A stretch of DNA of 64,000 nucleotides from the NCBI GenBank assembly GCA_910588635.1, contig CAJUPW010000007.1:5192-69191 (forward strand), read 5' to 3'. Positions 42,933 to 49,772 of the stretch are shown piece after piece (the stretch's first letter is position 1; every line of letters starts with the position of its first letter). The stretch comes from an uncultured Oscillospiraceae bacterium (GTDB lineage: Bacteria; Bacillota; Clostridia; Oscillospirales; Oscillospiraceae). The notes below the pieces were generated by a model that was given only the letters and a program-made list of their open reading frames with translations, had not been told where the DNA came from and ran no database searches. Made by a program: the position numbers and the translations under genes.

Positions 42933-42981
42933 TTGACATTCTCGAACAGATGTTGTATATTCTATTTAGAACAGATGTTTC
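42933..42981 (+). promoter_or_regulatory. Promoter with two LexA-type SOS boxes
   Basis: Perfect TTGACA (42933-42938), 17-nt spacer, TATATT (42956-42961). Box 1, CGAACAGATGTTGT (42943-42956), fills the spacer; box 2, AGAACAGATGTTTC (42968-42981), covers the start-site region. They fit the Gram-positive LexA consensus CGAACRNRYGTTYC at 12 and 13 of 14 positions. Confidence 0.8.
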
Positions 42982-43071
42982 TTTTCCGGACAGGTCCCGT
43001 AATAGTCCGGTTTTTTGGACAGCTTCCGGTCTACCCTTACCTTATCATCAGACCTTATGGAGGGGACATAT

Positions 43072-43371
43072 ATGCAGACCATGTACTATAAAACTTCCAA
43101 CTTTATCGAGCACAGCGGAAACGTCATTGACCTGGACGAGCTGCGCCGCCGGCAGACGGCCGCCCAGTGGGACAGTTTGGCCCGGCAGCCTGAGGCCGCC
43201 TATATCCCGGAGGAGCCAGGGGAACCGGGCTTCCGCCCGGTGGTGCTCACCATGTCCCGTTCCCAGCGCCGCCGGGCCCGGCGGGAGCGGCGGGCCTGGA
43301 CGCTGGACGCCTATGCCAGTGTGGCTGTCATTTTGATGACGGCGGCCTTTCTGGTTCGGATGGCGCTGTAA
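43072..43371 (+). CDS. Tail-anchored small protein behind SOS boxes
   Basis: 99 residues without a recognised family. The N-terminal part is soluble (YYKTSNFIEHSGNVIDLDEL), then a basic cluster (SRSQRRRARRERR, residues 62-74) and a single C-terminal membrane helix (residues 79-98). ATG 43072 follows GGAGGGG. With tandem LexA boxes at its promoter, it is likely induced by DNA damage. SOS division inhibitors such as YneA or SosA are also small membrane proteins but carry the helix at the N-terminus, so this would be a different design. The inhibitor role is inference. Confidence 0.75.
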   Translation: MQTMYYKTSNFIEHSGNVIDLDELRRRQTAAQWDSLARQPEAAYIPEEPGEPGFRPVVLTMSRSQRRRARRERRAWTLDAYASVAVILMTAAFLVRMAL

Positions 43372-43498
43372 CCACAATATCTTGAGCCATATGTCGAAAA
43401 ACCTACAATTTAGCAGAAGAACGCCGCAAAATGCAATGCGGCGCTCTTTTTTTGTGCATATTTTCCGCAAAAATTTCCGCAAACGGAGAAAAAAAGTC

Positions 43499-43527
43499 TT
43501 GACGGGCGGCGGGAAAACGTGTATATT
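43499..43527 (+). promoter_or_regulatory. Promoter for the M23 peptidase gene
   Basis: TTGACG, 17-nt spacer, TATATT. Confidence 0.7.
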
Positions 43528-43529
43528 GT

Positions 43530-43546
43530 TGTTACCATTTTGTAAC
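43530..43546 (+). promoter_or_regulatory. Candidate WalR box
   Basis: TGTTAC, 5 nt, TGTAAC: an exact fit to the WalR (YycF) consensus TGTWAH-N5-TGTWAH, just downstream of the -10 element and upstream of a cell-wall hydrolase gene, a typical WalRK target. Confidence 0.6.
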
Positions 43547-43590
43547 CCTTATTTCAAAATTGTCATTTTTCCGCTCAAGAGGTGACTTCC

Positions 43591-45150
43591 ATGGAGCAGA
43601 TACTGAACCAGGACCTGAGCCTGACGGCCCGGATGCCTGTTATAGGGAGGGAGCAGCCCAAAGCAAGCGCGCCTGCCAAAGAGCCGGCGCAGCCCGCAGC
43701 CCCAAGACGGGACTGGCAGAAGGAGCTGCGGGCTTACGCCCGGGCGACCCGGGAATGGGGCCGCATCCATTTCCGCCGTTGGGTCCACCTGTTTCACGGA
43801 GCCTCCGCCGGCACGCTGGCGGTGGGGCCGGTCTCCTTTCTTCTGGTAGCGGGGGCCCTGGGTACGGCCCTCACACTGACCACCCTATACTCCACCAGCT
43901 ACGCCGTCATCGTGGACGGCCAGGAGGTGGGCGTGGTGGCTGATCAGAGCGTGGTGGACCACGCTATCCGGACGGTGGAGAACCGGGGAACTCAGCTGCT
44001 GGGCTACGACTACCAGGTGGAGAGCGATATCGACTACAGCTTCGGCCTTTCCCTGAAGAGCGACCTGAGCCGGGAGCAGGATATCAGCAGCTACTTCTAT
44101 GGCCAGCTGGATGAGCTCAGCGACCAGCTGCGGGCCTATCAGGTGACGCTGGACGGCCGGGTGATCGGTACGGTAAAGGATGAGGCCGCCCTGAATACCA
44201 TGCTGGACGGGATCAAGGACGAGTTCGTCAACGAGAACACCATCTCCGCCGGATTTGTGGAGGACCTATCCATCTCCCCTGTCTACGCCCTGGACGATCT
44301 GATTACGGTGGGTCAGGTGGAGGAGGCGCTGAAGGCCAACACCACCGGCGAGACCACCTACACCGTGGTCAAGGGCGATACTTACAACGGCATCGCCTAC
44401 GCCAACGACATGTCTCTCAGCGATCTGATGGCCCTCAATCCCCAGGCCAGCCTAAACCGGCTGATGGTGGGAGATGTGCTCAACGTAAAGGAAATTATCC
44501 CCGCCCTGTCCGTTCAGACCACCGAGCATGTGACCTACACCGAGGCTATCCCCTGTCCGGTGGAGGAGGTCAAGGACGACAAGATGTATAAGGGCGACTC
44601 CAAGATCGTGACCAAAGGCGAGGAGGGCGAGGCCCGGGTAGAGGCGGACGTGATTTACGTCAACGGCTACGAGAAGGAGCGCACCGTCACCAATACCACC
44701 ACCCTCCGGGAGCCTACCACTACCGTAAAGGCCGTGGGCACCAAGGAGCGGCCCAAGACTGCCTCCAAGGGCACCTATATCTGGCCTACCAGCAGCCACC
44801 GGATCAACTCCTACTTCGGCGGGCGGAAGATCTTCGGCAGCTACAGCTACCACTCCGGCCTGGATATCCACGCAACCTACGGCGAGGCAATCAAGGCGGC
44901 TGACGGCGGCACTGTCACCAAGGCGGGCTACAGCGGCAGCTATGGTAATCTGGTGGTCATCACCCACGACAACGGCACCCAGACCTACTACGCTCATAAC
45001 TCCAGCATTGTGGTCTCTGTGGGCCAGAAGGTCTACCAGGGGCAGACCATCGCAAAGGCCGGCTCCACCGGTCGGTCCACCGGCGTCCACTGCCACTTCG
45101 AGGTCCGGGTCCGCGGCACCGCGGTAAACCCGCTGAACTATCTGAGATAA
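43591..45150 (+). CDS. Membrane-anchored LysM/G5/M23 peptidoglycan endopeptidase
   Basis: Probable cell-wall hydrolase. A cytoplasmic N-terminus (residues 1-75) precedes one membrane helix (about 76-100), then a region with IVDGQEVGVVADQ and a LysM domain (TYTVVKGDTYNGIAYANDMS). A G5 domain (VQTTEHVTYTEAIPCPVEE) follows, then a C-terminal M23 metallopeptidase. Zinc and catalytic residues are visible: His421 and Asp425 in YHSGLDIHA, and His500 and His502 in GVHCHFEVR. ATG 43591 (519 aa) follows AAGAGGTG. It lies 219 nt downstream of the SOS-box gene with its own promoter and a WalR-like box. Confidence 0.93.
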   Translation: MEQILNQDLSLTARMPVIGREQPKASAPAKEPAQPAAPRRDWQKELRAYARATREWGRIHFRRWVHLFHGASAGTLAVGPVSFLLVAGALGTALTLTTLYSTSYAVIVDGQEVGVVADQSVVDHAIRTVENRGTQLLGYDYQVESDIDYSFGLSLKSDLSREQDISSYFYGQLDELSDQLRAYQVTLDGRVIGTVKDEAALNTMLDGIKDEFVNENTISAGFVEDLSISPVYALDDLITVGQVEEALKANTTGETTYTVVKGDTYNGIAYANDMSLSDLMALNPQASLNRLMVGDVLNVKEIIPALSVQTTEHVTYTEAIPCPVEEVKDDKMYKGDSKIVTKGEEGEARVEADVIYVNGYEKERTVTNTTTLREPTTTVKAVGTKERPKTASKGTYIWPTSSHRINSYFGGRKIFGSYSYHSGLDIHATYGEAIKAADGGTVTKAGYSGSYGNLVVITHDNGTQTYYAHNSSIVVSVGQKVYQGQTIAKAGSTGRSTGVHCHFEVRVRGTAVNPLNYLR

Positions 45151-45157
45151 CTGCGAT

Positions 45158-45194
45158 AAACCGGACCCGTCCTTTTCAGGACGGGTCCGGTTTT
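45158..45194. terminator. Bidirectional terminator between M23 and LTA-synthase genes
   Basis: A 14-bp stem (CCGGACCCGTCC core with A and T extensions, loop TTTTCA) between convergent genes. Confidence 0.9.
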
Positions 45195-45196
45195 GT

Positions 45197-47062
45197 CTAT
45201 CTGCCGTTTTGTTCCCGATAATACTGCATCTGCCGGTACTGCTGGTAAAACGCCATGTCCTCCTCGTCCAGGGCGGCGGTGGGGCCGCCGTCGAGCCAGA
45301 ACAGCTCCCGGGCGTGGAGCATGGGGGTGATGGCCCGCATCTGGCGGGACAGTTTCATAAAGCCCGGCCCCTCCCAGCCGCACTGGTCAAAGACCTCGGC
45401 CATGAGGAAACAGGGGGAGAAGTCCCCGCCGTCCCCGGTAAAGTCCCGCCCCAGGACCTCCTTGGCGGCGGAATTGGCCCAGATCAGGTAGGGGGTGGAG
45501 TAATACTCATAGAAGCCCTTCCGGGAGGAGAGGTCGAAGCCGGCCCCCAGCTCGGTGTAGACCGAGTTCCCGTTGCCCGCCCAGGGCTTGTGGTCGCCGA
45601 ACAGGATCAGCACCACCGGCTCGTCCGACTCCTCCAGCCGCTGGGCCAGTCCTGTCATGGCCCGGATGGTGACGGATATTCCGCCCAGATAGTTGTTCAG
45701 AATATTGCAGCCGGCCTCGCTCAGGCCGGAGCCGGCGGGGGTAATGAATCCGTCCCGCTCTGTGGGGTAGTCGGCGTAGGGGCCGTGGTTCTGGTAGGAG
45801 ACGGAGAAGGAGAAGCAAGGGCCCAGGGCCGAACGCTCCCGAAGCTGATCCTCCAGCTCCCGGACCAGGATGGGGTCGGACTCCCAGACCGCGGCCACCG
45901 GGTCTACAAGGGAGCCGTAGTGGTTTTCCGTGAACCAGTAGTCCTCAAAGCCCAGATATTGATTGACATTCTGCCGGTTATAGAACCACCCGTGGCCCGG
46001 ATGGCTGCCGAAGGTCTGATAGCCCTGATCCCGGAGATACCAGACATAGGAGCCGGCGGGGGAACGGAAATCGTCATGCTGAGAATAGCCGGTGAGGAAG
46101 GCCCACTCGGTGTCCACCGTTCCCCCGGCGAAGATGTTGGTCAGCAGATCGCCGGAGACGGACCGGGCCTCCAGCTCGTGCCAGGGGGCGTAGACCTGGG
46201 CCACCCCCTCCTGGCCGGCCAGAACCTCAAAATCGGTGAGGTCGCAGAAGGCCTCCAGCATGATTCCCATAACCGATACCTTTTGACCCTCCGGGATGCC
46301 GCTGTCGGGGTATGCGTCCATTTGGGCGGCGGCCTGGGCCTTGCTGTAGCCGGCGGGGGGCGTGGGGAACATATCCTGGAAGGAGTGCAGGAAGGGATAG
46401 ATACAGCCCTTGGATACAAAGACCTCCACGTCGGACCAAGGGTTGATAAGCTGGGAGCTGCCGGTTTTGCTGTAGAGCGCCGGGCTGAAGCAGGGGCCTG
46501 TCAGGGCCACAGCCATCAGGGCCAGGCAGCTCAGCGCTCCGAAGGACCGCTCCCGCCATCCCCTGATTCCCTGAGGCATCAGAAAGATGCTGAACAGCAG
46601 CCCGGCGAGGAAGCAGCCCAGGGCAAACCACACCAGCCAGGTCAGGTCCAGAGTGTAGCCCCCCACGATGCCCCCGGCCTCGGCGGCCAGCCGCAGATCG
46701 GTGGCCAGCAGGGGGTCGGAGCGCAGGCGAATCTTGTAGTAGTTGGCCAGGGTGACGCCGATGGAGGGGAGAAAGCTGCCCAGAAAGCCCGCCCAGGCCC
46801 GCCGTGACAGGAAGTAGAACAGCCAGACCAGCAGCACCGGCGGCAGCAGGTTCAGCGCCAGAAGCAGGGGGCTGCTCAGATAGGAGCGGAGCAGGTCCGT
46901 GCTGTTCAGCTTCACATAGGCGGTGGCGGCGAAAAGCAGGGACAGCACGCCGATACAGCAGCCCAGCCCCGTCAAAGCCAGGGCCATCCAGACCTGGTGG
47001 GCGGCCTGAATCCGCCTGCCGGCGTCCGGAGGGGGGCGCATGATCTGCCAAAGAATCCTCAT
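45197..47062 (-). CDS. LTA synthase-family sulfatase-like membrane enzyme
   Basis: Polytopic phosphoglycerol transferase-like protein, probably adding glycerol-phosphate or a related group to envelope polymers. Five membrane helices fill residues 25-190, followed by an external sulfatase-fold domain. Metal and nucleophile motifs are visible: IMLEAFCDL (Glu270), FAGGTVDTEWAFLTGY (Thr315 as candidate nucleophile), GSHPGHGWFYNR and LFGDHKPWAGN. It starts 16 nt downstream of glyS and may share its transcript. Exact substrate is unknown. Confidence 0.87.
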   Translation of the reverse strand: MRILWQIMRPPPDAGRRIQAAHQVWMALALTGLGCCIGVLSLLFAATAYVKLNSTDLLRSYLSSPLLLALNLLPPVLLVWLFYFLSRRAWAGFLGSFLPSIGVTLANYYKIRLRSDPLLATDLRLAAEAGGIVGGYTLDLTWLVWFALGCFLAGLLFSIFLMPQGIRGWRERSFGALSCLALMAVALTGPCFSPALYSKTGSSQLINPWSDVEVFVSKGCIYPFLHSFQDMFPTPPAGYSKAQAAAQMDAYPDSGIPEGQKVSVMGIMLEAFCDLTDFEVLAGQEGVAQVYAPWHELEARSVSGDLLTNIFAGGTVDTEWAFLTGYSQHDDFRSPAGSYVWYLRDQGYQTFGSHPGHGWFYNRQNVNQYLGFEDYWFTENHYGSLVDPVAAVWESDPILVRELEDQLRERSALGPCFSFSVSYQNHGPYADYPTERDGFITPAGSGLSEAGCNILNNYLGGISVTIRAMTGLAQRLEESDEPVVLILFGDHKPWAGNGNSVYTELGAGFDLSSRKGFYEYYSTPYLIWANSAAKEVLGRDFTGDGGDFSPCFLMAEVFDQCGWEGPGFMKLSRQMRAITPMLHARELFWLDGGPTAALDEEDMAFYQQYRQMQYYREQNGR

Positions 47063-47078
47063 GAAAGTCCCCCGCCGG

Positions 47079-48503
47079 TCAATAGGCCAGCTTCTTCTCC
47101 AGCCAGGCCTTCAGCTCGCTGATGGGCACCCGGACCTGATCCATGGTATCCCGGTCCCGGATGGTGACAGCGTGGTCGGCCTCCTCGGTGTCGCTTCCCA
47201 CGGTCTGGAAGTCCACGGTGACGCAGTAGGGGGTGCCCACCTCGTCCTGGCGGCGGTAGCGCTTGCCGATGGAGCCGGCGTCGTCGTAGTCCACCATGAA
47301 GTACCGGCTCAGCTCGGCCTGAATCTCCCGGGCCTTGTCCCCCAGCTTCTTGGACAGGGGCAGCACGGCGCACTTGAAGGGGGCCAGGGCGGGGTGCAGG
47401 CGGAGGACGGTGCGCACGTCGTTCTTCCCGGCGTCCACCACCTCCTCGTCGTAGGCGTTGCACAGGAAGGCCAGCAGCATCCGCTCCACGCCCAGGGAGG
47501 GCTCGATGACGTAGGGGATATAGTGCTCGTTCTTCTCCTGGTCGAAGTAGGTCAGGTCCTTGCCGGAGGTATTCTGGTGGGCGGTGAGGTCGAAGCTGGT
47601 CCGGCTGGCCACCCCCCACAGCTCGCCCCAGTCGGTGAAGGGGAAGGCGAACTCGAAGTCGGTGGTGGCGTTGGAGTAGTGGCTCAGCTCCTCGGGGTCG
47701 TGGTCCCGCAGGCGCAGGTTCTCGTCCTTGATGCCCAGGTCGAGCAGCCACTGATGGCAGAAGTTTTTCCAGTACTTGAACCACTCCAGCTCCGTGCCCG
47801 GCTGGCAGAAGAACTCCAGCTCCATCTGCTCAAACTCCCGGGTGCGGAAGATGAAGTTGCCCGGGGTGATCTCGTTGCGGAAGGACTTGCCCACCTGGCA
47901 CACGCCGAAGGGCAGCTTGCGGCGGGTGGAGCGTTGGACGTTGACAAAGTTGGTGAAGATGCCCTGGGCGGTCTCGGGGCGCAGGTAGACGGTGTTCTTG
48001 GCGTCCTCGGTGACCCCCTGGAAGGTCTTGAACATCAGGTTGAACTGGCGGATATCGGTCCAGTTGAACTTGCCGCAGGTGGGGCAGGCGATCTGGTGCT
48101 CGTCGATGAAGGCCTTCATCTCGGCCTGGCTCATGGCGTCCACGCTGTGACCCAGGTCAAAGCTGTTCTCCTGGCACCAGTCCTCGATGACCTTGTCGGC
48201 GCGGAAGCGCTCTTTGCACTCCTTGCAGTCCATCAGCGGGTCGGAGAAGCCCCCCACGTGGCCGGAGGCCACCCACACCTGGGGATTCATGAGAATGGCG
48301 GCGTCCAGCCCCACGTTGTAGGGGTTCTCCTGGACGAATTTCTTCCACCAGGCTTTCTTGATGTTGTTCTTCAGCTCCACGCCCAGCGGGCCGTAGTCCC
48401 AGGTGTTGGCCAGTCCGCCGTAAATTTCGCTGCCGGCGAAGATGAAGCCCCGGCCCTTGCACAGGGCCACAATCTTTTCCATGGTCTTTTCGCTGTTTTT
48501 CAT
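47079..48503 (-). CDS. glyS: Glycyl-tRNA synthetase (alpha2 type)
   Basis: Class II synthetase charging tRNA-Gly. It is the single-chain eukaryote/archaea-like type (474 aa), not the GlyQ/GlyS heterotetramer. Motif 2 is FRNEITPGNFIFRTREFEQMELEFF split by the family insert, motif 3 contains PSLGVERMLLAFL, and the anticodon domain ends the protein. AAGGAG precedes ATG 48503. A T-box riboswitch lies directly upstream. Confidence 0.95.
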   Translation of the reverse strand: MKNSEKTMEKIVALCKGRGFIFAGSEIYGGLANTWDYGPLGVELKNNIKKAWWKKFVQENPYNVGLDAAILMNPQVWVASGHVGGFSDPLMDCKECKERFRADKVIEDWCQENSFDLGHSVDAMSQAEMKAFIDEHQIACPTCGKFNWTDIRQFNLMFKTFQGVTEDAKNTVYLRPETAQGIFTNFVNVQRSTRRKLPFGVCQVGKSFRNEITPGNFIFRTREFEQMELEFFCQPGTELEWFKYWKNFCHQWLLDLGIKDENLRLRDHDPEELSHYSNATTDFEFAFPFTDWGELWGVASRTSFDLTAHQNTSGKDLTYFDQEKNEHYIPYVIEPSLGVERMLLAFLCNAYDEEVVDAGKNDVRTVLRLHPALAPFKCAVLPLSKKLGDKAREIQAELSRYFMVDYDDAGSIGKRYRRQDEVGTPYCVTVDFQTVGSDTEEADHAVTIRDRDTMDQVRVPISELKAWLEKKLAY

Positions 48504-48540
48504 GCTGTATTCTCCTTTTCATCATGTTTTGGCTCAAGAC

Positions 48541-48770
48541 AAAAAACGCCCCGAGCCTCTTGGGCTCAGGGCGAACAAAATGTCCGTGGTTCCACCTGAA
48601 TTCGCATCTGGCTGATACGCACTCTGACCCGGTAACGGCGGGGACCGGCGGGGCATTTCCTCCCCGCGCTCCAGGGCGCCTTCCCGTCACAGCCTCGGAG
48701 GATTTTCACCAACCATCCTCTCTCTTAAAGGCCCCGCTGTGGGGTACTCTTCCCTGTCAATGCTTTGTGA
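48541..48770 (-). ncRNA. T-box riboswitch controlling glyS
   Basis: tRNA-sensing leader. On the minus strand: Stem I features AGAGAGGATGGTTGGTGAAA near 48700-48730, a candidate Gly specifier GGC in AAGGCGCCC, the conserved T-box AGGTGGAACCACGG at 48584-48597, and a terminator stem (48541-48573) ending in a T6 run. Uncharged tRNA-Gly would favour the antiterminator. It fills the 48504-48822 gap together with its promoter. Confidence 0.93.
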
Positions 48771-48776
48771 ACTCCT

Positions 48777-48805
48777 ATTGTATGCCGGATTTCTCCCCCT
48801 GTCAA
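48777..48805 (-). promoter_or_regulatory. Promoter for glyS T-box transcript
   Basis: On the minus strand, perfect TTGACA, 17-nt spacer, TACAAT, immediately before the T-box leader. Confidence 0.8.
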
Positions 48806-48822
48806 GGGGGATTTTGAAGGTT

Positions 48823-48978
48823 TCAGTCCTTTTTTCGCGCCAATTCCTTTAAATGCTCCCGAAGGACCAGATTGATGTAGCTGGACAGGGAGCGGTCCTC
48901 TGCTTCAGCCAGGTCTTTGATCTTTTTCAAAATCGGGTCGTCAATCGTAATACTCACAGATGTTTTGATTGGCTTCAT
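48823..48978 (-). CDS. Ribbon-helix-helix (Arc/CopG-type) protein
   Basis: 51-residue DNA-binding protein with the pattern KTSVSITIDDPILKKI (beta strand), then KDLAEAEDRSLSSYINLVLR (two helices). ATG 48978 follows AGGGGTGA. No toxin gene is next to it on the same strand, so it is either an orphan antitoxin-like regulator or a stand-alone repressor. It lies divergent to the small gene at 49085. Confidence 0.85.
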   Translation of the reverse strand: MKPIKTSVSITIDDPILKKIKDLAEAEDRSLSSYINLVLREHLKELARKKD

Positions 48979-49028
48979 GATAGAATCACCCCTATAAACG
49001 GAATGATACTATTGTCCGGCGTAAGACG

Positions 49029-49057
49029 TTGACAAATCGTGGTAAATAGTGTAAATT
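49029..49057 (+). promoter_or_regulatory. Promoter for the small gene at 49085
   Basis: TTGACA, 17-nt spacer, TAAATT, 28 nt before the start codon. Confidence 0.6.
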
Positions 49058-49084
49058 AGTTTAAATAAGCGGGAGGGGCGGCCA

Positions 49085-49276
49085 ATGTATTCTAATGACT
49101 TTGAAGCGGCTTTTTCAAGTTTTCTGGAACGCCATGAGTACGACGAGGCGGAACAATGCCTCTTTTCCATGGTCCGCACCTCCTTTGCCGCCGGTTGGCT
49201 GGCCGCCGGCGGAGCGCCGCTTCAGGAGGAAAAAATTTTTCAGCTTCTGGATTTCCGCTGCAAGGAGGAGACCTGA
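49085..49276 (+). CDS. Small soluble protein, unknown
   Basis: 63 residues (begins MYSNDFEAAFSSFLERHEYD), helical, with three widely spaced cysteine and aromatic positions and no known domain. The start is supported by GGGAGGGG 7 nt upstream and a good promoter. It lies divergent to the ribbon-helix-helix gene and just upstream of the antisense RNA promoter of the Fst-like locus. Coding is likely but not proven. Confidence 0.6.
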   Translation: MYSNDFEAAFSSFLERHEYDEAEQCLFSMVRTSFAAGWLAAGGAPLQEEKIFQLLDFRCKEET

Positions 49277-49287
49277 TTATTTTCCTC

Positions 49288-49317
49288 TTGCATATACTGA
49301 ATCGGCTGTGGTATAAT
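49288..49317 (+). promoter_or_regulatory. Promoter of the antisense RNA
   Basis: TTGCAT, 18-nt spacer, perfect TATAAT. No coding sequence follows before the terminator at 49366-49405. Confidence 0.75.
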
Positions 49318-49323
49318 AAGCGC

Positions 49324-49405
49324 AGCCAAAAATCTGCCAGGGCTAAATCATCTTCTCGCAAAAATGACCCCCCAAAGAGGTGTCCGCTCTTTGGGGGGTC
49401 GTTTT
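49324..49405 (+). ncRNA. Candidate type I antitoxin RNA (RNAII-like)
   Basis: A roughly 80-nt transcript running from the promoter at 49288-49317 to the strong terminator at 49366-49405. Its 5' half (49329-49357) contains AAATCTGCCAGGG and CATCTTCTC, both repeated at 49487-49511. The RNA is therefore complementary to the toxin mRNA across its start codon: 9 bp over GAGAAGATG and 13-14 bp over CCCTGGCAGATTT. This is the arrangement of the Fst/RNAII par locus. Confidence 0.7.
49366..49405. terminator. Shared bidirectional terminator
   Basis: A 14-bp perfect stem (GACCCCCCAAAGAG with its complement, 7-nt loop) followed by GTTTT on the plus strand and ATTTTT on the minus strand. It ends both the antisense RNA and the toxin mRNA. 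Confidence 0.9.
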
Positions 49406-49409
49406 GGGC

Positions 49410-49505
49410 TTAATTGCCTTTGTCGTGACGGTCAAGCCACTTGCAGATGCAATGTCCGATTACACCTGCCACAACCGCCAAAATAAAATCTGCCAGGGGA
49501 GCCAT
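49410..49505 (-). CDS. Fst-like type I toxin peptide
   Basis: 31 residues: a hydrophobic membrane helix (ADFILAVVAGVIGHCICK) followed by WLDRHDKGN, the Trp-Leu-Asp-Arg plus charged-tail pattern of Fst/Ldr-superfamily membrane toxins. ATG 49505 follows GGAGGGGGTG. The leader contains GTTGCC/GGCAAC, a 5' stem that could hide the RBS as in Fst RNAI. The convergent RNA at 49324-49405 shares a terminator and direct repeats with it. Missed easily because of its size; strong as a locus, though activity is untested. Confidence 0.75.
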   Translation of the reverse strand: MAPLADFILAVVAGVIGHCICKWLDRHDKGN

Positions 49506-49553
49506 CTTCTCACCCCCTCCCTGTTGCCAGGGTAGGTAAAGGCAACCGACCGC

Positions 49554-49582
49554 ATTATACCAAAATCCGACAGTATCCGCAA
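49554..49582 (-). promoter_or_regulatory. Promoter of the Fst-like toxin mRNA
   Basis: On the minus strand, TTGCGG, 17-nt spacer, perfect TATAAT, giving a leader of about 42 nt. Confidence 0.75.
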
Positions 49583-49673
49583 GAAAAACGGGTTCTCGGG
49601 GAGCTGCTGTTCCCCCGGGGGTCCGTTTTCAGGTATAAAGTCTCCATCTTAAAGAGTTAAACAACATTTTATC

Positions 49674-49703
49674 TTGAAATTGACCATATTTCTGTGATAT
49701 AAT
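49674..49703 (+). promoter_or_regulatory. Promoter for recJ
   Basis: TTGAAA, 18-nt spacer, perfect TATAAT. Confidence 0.65.
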
Positions 49704-49772
49704 AGAAAAGTTAAAGTGCGATATTGCGCCGTGCGGCTGGCGCGGCGTCTCGTGGACGGGAGGTGGCCGCCA

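Noticed and set aside
48823..49276. Type II toxin-antitoxin pair from the ribbon-helix-helix gene and the small gene at 49085
   Set aside because: The two are divergent rather than in one operon, and the 63-residue protein shows no toxin-family motif.
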